Source: DASXYU01 sp036502295 (lineage in GTDB: Bacteria > Actinomycetota > Actinomycetes > Mycobacteriales > Jatrophihabitantaceae). Taken from it: 18,498 nt of DNA. The first letter of the stretch is position 1; every line of letters starts with the position of its first letter. The stretch is taken from positions 1-18,498 of the forward strand of contig DASXYU010000049.1 in NCBI GenBank assembly GCA_036502295.1. The letters are read 5' to 3'. The translations under genes and the position numbers were made by a program. Below, in pieces: positions 14,367 through 18,498 of this stretch. Below the pieces are notes generated by a model, which was not told where the DNA came from, did no database searches, and was given only the letters and a program-made list of their open reading frames with translations.

Positions 14367-15158
14367 TCAGCTGACCGGCGGGAACGCCGGCGGACGCTTC
14401 GCCTGACGGGCTGCGACCGCCTCGACGAGGTCCTGGCCCCGAAAGGAGGCGTGCATGAGCAACATCGTCTCGACCAGCGCCTCGCGCTCACCGCGCTCGA
14501 GGTCGTTGACGATCTGGCGCTTGATGATCGCCATCGAGGTCGGCGAGCAGTTCTGCACCAGGTCCTCGGCGTAAGCGATAGCAGCATCAAGAAGTTCGTC
14601 GCGCGGCACCGCGAACTCGGCAAGGCCGTAGGCGACGGCGTCCTCGCCGGTGATGGCGCGGCCGGAGAGCAGCAGGTCGAAGGCACGGCCGGTTCCCACG
14701 ACGCGGGGCAGCGTCCAGGAGAGACCGTATTCGGCGACGAGACCGAGACGGGCGAAGGTGGTGGCGATCTTCGCCTCCTTCGCGATAAAGCGGACGTCGG
14801 TGCCCATCATGAAGGCGTAACCGATGCCGGCGACCGCGCCGTTCACCGCGGCGATCACGGGCTTGCTCATCAGCTTGGTGAGGTTCGGCATCCCGTCGGC
14901 GTCGGGGACGATCTCGTCGATCGCTTCGGCACCACCTGCAACGACGCCGAGGTCGGCTCCCGCACAGAAGCCTCGTCCCTTGCCGGTGAGGACGATGGCC
15001 CGGACGTCGCGGTCGGCTTCGAGTTCCTTCATGACCTCGATGTAGAGCTGCGTCATCTCAGGGGTGACGGCGTTCATGACGTCGGGACGGTTGAAGGAGA
15101 CGACCGCGACGGCGCCCCGCTTCTCGACGAGGATCACCGGCTCGACTGCCTGGGTCAC
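14367..15158 (-). CDS. Enoyl-CoA hydratase/isomerase family protein (crotonase)
   Basis: A 263-residue crotonase with FNRPDVMNAVT near the N-terminus, the oxyanion segment GKGRGFCAGADLG and the second loop NGAVAGIGYAF. The two hydratase glutamates are replaced, while a Glu is present in GLVAEYGLSWTLPR, the site used by isomerase-type members; reaction unknown. The C-terminus has the usual helix (SPTSMAIIKRQI) and the FRGQDLVEAVAA pattern of the EchA-like group. The preferred start is GTG at 15158, which overlaps the amidohydrolase stop by 4 bp (GTGA) and has GGAG 6 nt upstream. The ATG at 15170 would add four residues, but its purine-rich sequence is too close to act as a binding site. Confidence 0.85.
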   Translation of the reverse strand: MTQAVEPVILVEKRGAVAVVSFNRPDVMNAVTPEMTQLYIEVMKELEADRDVRAIVLTGKGRGFCAGADLGVVAGGAEAIDEIVPDADGMPNLTKLMSKPVIAAVNGAVAGIGYAFMMGTDVRFIAKEAKIATTFARLGLVAEYGLSWTLPRVVGTGRAFDLLLSGRAITGEDAVAYGLAEFAVPRDELLDAAIAYAEDLVQNCSPTSMAIIKRQIVNDLERGEREALVETMLLMHASFRGQDLVEAVAARQAKRPPAFPPVS

Positions 15159-16531
15159 ATTCTTCTCCATCCTTCTCGACCGAAGGCGGTGTAGCCGCCG
15201 ATGAACGTCGTGCGCACGTGTGTCGCGCTGGGCTTGTCGAGTATCTCGCTCAGCGGCGAATCGAGGAGCACCAGGTCGGCCGGGGCGCCGATGCGCACCT
15301 CGCGGGGCGGGCCGCCGGGATCACCGGGGTCGGTGAGGAATCCGGCGAGGGCTACATCGGCCGTGACACGCTCGGCTGCGCCGAGGACTCTGCCGCTGGG
15401 AGCCGTCCTGGTCACGGCGGCGGCGATCGTGTGCCAGGGGTCGAGATCTCCGTAGGGGGCGTCGCTGGAGAGTCCGACCGGAATGCCGGCGTCGAGCAGT
15501 GTGCCGTAGCGCCACAGGTGTGGGACGTCATCGGAGTCGACAGTGTCGAGGTAGTCATCGCCGCGAGTGCCGAGCAGTGAGGGTTGGGTGACGACGGTGA
15601 GTCCGTGGTAGCGGATTCGTTCGATGGCTTCCGCCGGGCAAACCGCGGCGTGCTCGATGCGGTCGCCCGGGATCGCGCCGACGTCGTCGAAGGCAGCGAG
15701 CAGGAGCAGGAGCGAGTCGCGAGTGACACTGTGCAGCGCGACCGGGCGTCCTTCGTCATGCGCGGCCGCGATGTCGGCGGCAAGGTCGTCGATGGCAGGC
15801 AGCGCGTGATCGCCGATAACGATCTTGCGAGGGGCCACCTCTGCGCCGGCGGTCTCCTCCCCCATGCTCCACAGACGCTGCCTCAGTCCCGCCGAGACGA
15901 GCGCGGCGGCATCACCGGGCGAGGCATCGGTGACGCCGGTGATGCCGAAGGACGCGAGGCGCATGCCCAATGCGGAAAGGGCCGGTGGCGTCGGATCGTC
16001 GCTGATGGCATGGCGCAGCCAGTGGTCCATGCGCCAGAGCCGCCCGGTAGGACGTCCTGCCTCGTCGCGCTCCACCCCGGCGTCCTCGACATCGGCGAGG
16101 TTCAGCGCCTCAACGGCGAGGGAGTTCAGCGACCAGAGCGAGCCGCCACGGTGTTGCACGCGGATGGGACGGCCTGCGAGCAACCCATCCAGGACGTGCC
16201 GATCGAGGGGGCCGGCGACCGACTCGTCATAGCCGATGCCCCTGACCCAGCCCGCTCCGGGCACCCCCGCAAGTTCGATCGCCAACTGTTCGGGTGTTCG
16301 CACCTGCGGCGGTCCGCAGATGACCGAGGACGCGGCCGCCGCAGTGGCGAAGAGGTGGATGTGGTGGTCGTGCAGCCCGGGCAGCAACGCTCCGCCGCGC
16401 CCCTCGACCTCGGCGACGCCGTCGAGATCGAGTCGCGGGGCGACGTCCTGCACCGCGCCGTCCCCGATGAGGACGTCGACGATCTCCCGGCTGCGCAACT
16501 CAACCGAGCGGAAGAGGATGCGGCTGCTCAC
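15155..16531 (-). CDS. YtcJ-like metal-dependent amidohydrolase
   Basis: A 458-residue member of the amidohydrolase superfamily, amidohydrolase_3/YtcJ branch, which hydrolyses amide or related C-N bonds with a bound divalent metal. The composite beta-domain at the N-terminus (ILFRSVELRSREIVDVLIGDG) leads into the first metal motif PGLHDHHIHL (51-60). Later come VALHSVTRD (third metal histidine region), DRIEHAAV and SSDAPYGDLDPW with the catalytic Asp. The C-terminal strand returns to the beta-sandwich (IGAPADLVLLD). The start is GTG at 16531, with only a weak GGTGG nearby. It lies 37 bp after the aminotransferase gene and overlaps the following crotonase by 4 bp. Its substrate is unknown; as the only hydrolase of C-N bonds in the block it may release the acid that is then handled as a CoA ester. 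Confidence 0.87.
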   Translation of the reverse strand: MSSRILFRSVELRSREIVDVLIGDGAVQDVAPRLDLDGVAEVEGRGGALLPGLHDHHIHLFATAAAASSVICGPPQVRTPEQLAIELAGVPGAGWVRGIGYDESVAGPLDRHVLDGLLAGRPIRVQHRGGSLWSLNSLAVEALNLADVEDAGVERDEAGRPTGRLWRMDHWLRHAISDDPTPPALSALGMRLASFGITGVTDASPGDAAALVSAGLRQRLWSMGEETAGAEVAPRKIVIGDHALPAIDDLAADIAAAHDEGRPVALHSVTRDSLLLLLAAFDDVGAIPGDRIEHAAVCPAEAIERIRYHGLTVVTQPSLLGTRGDDYLDTVDSDDVPHLWRYGTLLDAGIPVGLSSDAPYGDLDPWHTIAAAVTRTAPSGRVLGAAERVTADVALAGFLTDPGDPGGPPREVRIGAPADLVLLDSPLSEILDKPSATHVRTTFIGGYTAFGREGWRRM

Positions 16532-16568
16532 ACCACCAGTTTGTCAGTCAGCACAGACGGCTACTCCG

Positions 16569-17936
16569 CTAGTCGGCGCACGCCGATCTGCCCGCCTCGC
16601 TGCCCGTGACCCATTCCGGCAGCGGGCGCGGGTCCGGCGTGGGCAGGTAGTCACCGGTGGCATCGGCGTAGGTCCAGCGTGGTCCGTCCTCTCGCAGCGA
16701 GCAGACCGCTGCAACGAGCCGGTCGACGTCCTCGCTGCGGCTGCCGATGCCGATGCTGGCTCGCACCGCCGTCGCGCCATCGGTGAGACGAGCGAGGAAG
16801 GGGTGGGCGCAGAAGCGGCCATCGCGGACTCCGATGCCGTGCTCGGCGGAGAGGTACTGCGCGACGAGTTCGGCGGGGATGCCGTCGACGGTGAAGCCGA
16901 CGACGCCGATCCGATCGGCCTCCTCAGCCCAGAGCGCGAGGGTGCGGACTCCGTCGATGCCGGCGAGGCCGGACTGCAGTCGCTGCAGCAGCGCCTGCTC
17001 GTGATCGTGTAGCGCCTCGGCAGGCAGTGCGGCGAGGACGCAGCACGAGGCGGCCAGCGCGACGGCTCCGACGACGTTCGGGGTGCCGCCCTCGTGCCGC
17101 GCGGGCACCTCGCCCCAGGTTGTACCCGCGAGCGTGACCTGACGGACGGCGCCGCCGCCGGCGAGGTAGGGCGGGGCGGCGCTGAGCCAATCGCGCCGTC
17201 CGATGAGGACGCCGGCACCGAAGGGTGCGTAGAGCTTGTGGCCGGAGAAGGCGAGGTAGTCAATGCCGAGTTCGGCGATGTCGATGCGACGGTGCGGCAC
17301 GAGCTGGGCGCCGTCGACCGCGATGCGGGCACCGTTGCGGTGCGCGATGGCGGCGAGCTCGGCGAGGGGAAGCACCTCACCGGTGACATTGGAGGCGCCG
17401 GTGACGGCAAGCAGCGCGGCGGGCTGGCGCTGGAGTTCTGCCTCGACGGTGGCGAGGGTCTCGGCGAGTGTCGCCCGGGCTTCGACGGCGCGTCCTCCGA
17501 TGCCCTGCCAGGGCAACAGATTGGCGTGGTGCTCGATGTCGAGGTGAACGACCTGCCCCGGAACGGCGGTGGCAGAAGGGCCGGTAGAGACGGGGACTGC
17601 GGTGGCGAGCAGGTTGAGGGCATCGGTGGTGTTGCGAACGACGATGACGACATCGTCCTCGCGTGCGCCGACGAAGGCGGCGATGTCGGTGCGGGCGTTC
17701 TCATACGCCGCAGTGCAGACGGCGGAGGCGTAGCCGGCGCCGCGATGGACGCTGGAGTAGAGCGGCAGGATCTCGGCGACGCGCTCTGCGACCTGCTGCA
17801 ACGCGGGGGCCGAGGCGGCGAGGTCGAGGTTGGCGTAGCGGACGGTCTCGCCCGTGACGAGCGGGACGCGGATGTCGGCGCCGACGAGGGCGGCGAGCGG
17901 GGAAATGATGTCGGTGCGTTCGACGAGTGCAGTCAT
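16569..17936 (-). CDS. Class V aminotransferase, cysteine-desulfurase-like
   Basis: A 455-residue PLP enzyme of the SufS/IscS-CsdA type. The PLP-binding lysine is in FSGHKLYAPFGAG; upstream are HLDIEHHANLLPW (the SufS-like HHxN segment) and AVDGAQLVPH, with Asp and Gln contacting the cofactor. A cysteine in VRDGRFCAHP aligns with the active-site cysteine loop of group II cysteine desulfurases, so removal of sulfur (or selenium) from an amino acid is plausible. An ~55-residue C-terminal tail (DGPRWTYADATGDYLP) is extra compared with SufS. AGGAG at 17944-17948 is 7 nt from the ATG at 17936. The gene is directly behind a SAM-IV riboswitch, so expression should fall when SAM is plentiful. No Suf or Isc partner genes are nearby, making a role in methionine/SAM-related sulfur handling more likely than Fe-S assembly. 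Confidence 0.88.
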   Translation of the reverse strand: MTALVERTDIISPLAALVGADIRVPLVTGETVRYANLDLAASAPALQQVAERVAEILPLYSSVHRGAGYASAVCTAAYENARTDIAAFVGAREDDVVIVVRNTTDALNLLATAVPVSTGPSATAVPGQVVHLDIEHHANLLPWQGIGGRAVEARATLAETLATVEAELQRQPAALLAVTGASNVTGEVLPLAELAAIAHRNGARIAVDGAQLVPHRRIDIAELGIDYLAFSGHKLYAPFGAGVLIGRRDWLSAAPPYLAGGGAVRQVTLAGTTWGEVPARHEGGTPNVVGAVALAASCCVLAALPAEALHDHEQALLQRLQSGLAGIDGVRTLALWAEEADRIGVVGFTVDGIPAELVAQYLSAEHGIGVRDGRFCAHPFLARLTDGATAVRASIGIGSRSEDVDRLVAAVCSLREDGPRWTYADATGDYLPTPDPRPLPEWVTGSEAGRSACAD

Positions 17937-17943
17937 GCGGGTG

Positions 17944-17961
17944 CTCCTGGGTCAGGGACCC
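17944..17961 (-). promoter_or_regulatory. Shine-Dalgarno with abutting hairpin (riboswitch expression platform)
   Basis: In the minus-strand transcript GGGTC-CCT-GACCC (17961-17949) forms a 5-bp hairpin that ends directly at the AGGAG Shine-Dalgarno (17948-17944). GGACC at the 3' edge of the aptamer could instead pair with GGTCC of this hairpin, giving a possible switch. A CTCCT in the aptamer is complementary to the AGGAG. There is no U-tract terminator, so control of translation start is more likely than attenuation. Confidence 0.5.
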
Positions 17962-17975
17962 TCGGTGCGTGAAGG

Positions 17976-18087
17976 TCCGCGCTTGTCCGTCCTCTGTGGA
18001 CGGGCCGTGTCTTCACCCGGGGCACCCCACCGCGGAGGAGGGTTGCCGGTCAGCAAGCCGGGGCTTAGCGCTGACGCTCGTGACAGC
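17976..18087 (-). ncRNA. SAM-IV riboswitch
   Basis: Read on the minus strand, the leader contains the SAM-binding core of the SAM-I/SAM-IV superfamily in its actinobacterial SAM-IV form. The P1 strand TGTC (18085-18082) pairs with GACA (18011-18008). The conserved AAGCCCCGGCTTGCTG and CCGGCAACCCTCC segments follow, then the CCGCGG loop closed by GTGGGGTGCCCCGGGTGA. A six-base-pair stem, CCGTCC-ACAGA-GGACGG, occupies 18003-17987. The 3' AAGCGCGG carries CGCGG (17981-17977), which can pair with CCGCG in the loop (near 18030-18035), the extra pseudoknot expected for SAM-IV. It should bind S-adenosylmethionine and repress the downstream gene. Confidence 0.92.
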
Positions 18088-18091
18088 AGGA

Positions 18092-18122
18092 AATTTAACA
18101 GAACTCCCCTGCAACCCGACAA
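18092..18122 (-). promoter_or_regulatory. Candidate promoter of the riboswitch transcript
   Basis: On the minus strand an extended -10 TGTTAAATT (hexamer TAAATT, 18097-18092) lies just upstream of the riboswitch, so transcription would start near 18084-18086, at the first base of the aptamer. A possible -35, TTGTCG (18122-18117), is 19 bp upstream, longer than ideal, which an extended -10 could tolerate. Confidence 0.5.
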
Positions 18123-18145
18123 TCGGCAACGCCGATGCGGGGTTG
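18112..18145. repeat. Nested inverted repeat between riboswitch and WhiB-like gene
   Basis: ATCGGC-AAC-GCCGAT (18122-18136) is a perfect 6-bp inverted repeat. It is flanked by an outer pair CAACCC (18112-18117) and GGGTTG (18140-18145). It overlaps the candidate -35 of the minus-strand promoter and could be an operator or a structured boundary between the divergent units. Confidence 0.4.
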
Positions 18146-18175
18146 AGGAACTAAACAGCACTTTGTCTATGGGGA

Positions 18176-18205
18176 TTGAATGGATGGTCGCAACACCGCT
18201 ACGGT
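18176..18205 (+). promoter_or_regulatory. Candidate promoter of the WhiB-like gene
   Basis: TTGAAT (18176-18181) and TACGGT (18200-18205) are spaced by 18 bp and fit an actinobacterial housekeeping promoter. Transcription from about 18212 would give a leader of about 100 nt before the GTG at 18316. Only hexamer similarity supports this. Confidence 0.38.
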
Positions 18206-18315
18206 TCTGCACATGGTCCGGCCGATGTCGTGTTGTTGCTACCGCTGACGTACCCGTCCAGCCACTGGGCAGCCTCGGCTTGAGCCCGCCGCAACAACTC
18301 ATTAGGAGTAAACCC

Positions 18316-18498
18316 GTGACCCGCCCTACTCGCGACGAGATCGGCTTTGCCGCTAGCACGATGTGGTTCAGCACCTGCGCCCCCGGTTCGTGGACCGAGG
18401 ACGCGGCCTGCCGCCGCTTTCCTGCGCTCGCCGACCGCTTCACGGATGCGCAGACGTTCGAAGAAGCCGATCTGGCGCTGACTGTCTGCGCAGGTTGC
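18316..18498 (+). CDS. WhiB-family (Wbl) transcription factor, N-terminal part
   Basis: The frame begins at GTG 18316 with AGGAG (18304-18308) 7 nt upstream and runs off the window end after 61 residues. WTEDAACRRFP followed by ALTVCAGC matches the start of the WhiB iron-sulfur domain: one cysteine in an AAC context, then a Cys-x2-Cys pair. The spacing from first to second cysteine is 25 residues, longer than the commonest Wbl spacing of about 14-22, though longer spacings occur in the family. The fourth cysteine and the GVWGG turn would lie outside the window. Wbl proteins bind a 4Fe-4S cluster and regulate transcription with the principal sigma factor. The gene is divergent from the riboswitch-led block, but any regulatory link is unproven. 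Confidence 0.65.
   Translation, partial: MTRPTRDEIGFAASTMWFSTCAPGSWTEDAACRRFPALADRFTDAQTFEEADLALTVCAGC

Noticed and set aside
14351..14686. N-terminal extension of the extended crotonase upstream of 14350
   Set aside because: The upstream residues are an out-of-frame reading of the preceding crotonase gene and lack any family similarity.
17094..17972. 292-residue plus-strand open frame across the aminotransferase gene
   Set aside because: It is a shadow of a well-supported PLP enzyme on the other strand, with glycine/aspartate-rich low-complexity composition, and it would run into the riboswitch leader.

Overview
This is a high-GC window with strong G/C third-position bias, and it looks like a chromosome segment of an actinomycete. 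Supporting marks are a SAM-IV riboswitch, a WhiB-like gene, a decayed MmyB-type regulator, a tuberculostearate-type cyclopropane-fatty-acid synthase homologue and an actinobacterial MFS exporter tail. The genus cannot be fixed from the sequence alone. There are no tRNA, rRNA or CRISPR genes, and no transposases.

Layout. (1) 1-2768: the 3' end of an MFS transporter (+), then a Cfa-like methyltransferase and a zinc alcohol dehydrogenase (both -). (2) 2790-3275: a strongly decayed XRE/MmyB-type regulator (+), divergent from the alcohol dehydrogenase, plus a second unrecognised coding remnant. A perfect 20-bp hairpin closes this block. (3) 3332-5347: a secreted sedolisin (S53) protease (-). (4) 5348-5855: a gene-free region with a 12-bp hairpin and two tandem 26-bp repeats that are each a hairpin. 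(5) 5856-6869: a soluble protein in which a short MCP signalling tip precedes a Cache-like domain. (6) 6879-8554: an HSDL2-like SDR followed by a crotonase (-). (7) 8648-11727: two translationally coupled HpcH/CitE-type CoA-ester lyases, a DUF2993-like protein and a DoxX protein (+). (8) 11739-17936: six tightly packed minus-strand genes encoding a cysteine-desulfurase-like class V aminotransferase, a YtcJ-like amidohydrolase, two crotonases, a CaiB-type CoA transferase and a hot-dog thioesterase. A SAM-IV riboswitch lies at the head. (9) 18316 to the end: a divergent WhiB-like gene cut by the window edge.

How it fits together. The middle and right of the window are dominated by acyl-CoA chemistry: four crotonase/SDR-type enzymes, two CoA-ester lyases, a CoA transferase and a thioesterase. 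This suggests degradation of an unidentified carboxylic acid through hydroxyacyl-CoA or malyl/citramalyl-CoA-like intermediates. The most noteworthy point is that the six-gene block sits behind a SAM-sensing riboswitch and starts with a cysteine-desulfurase-like enzyme, which links acyl-CoA and amide metabolism to the sulfur/methionine status of the cell. Co-transcription of all six genes is inferred from spacing and is not shown by the sequence.
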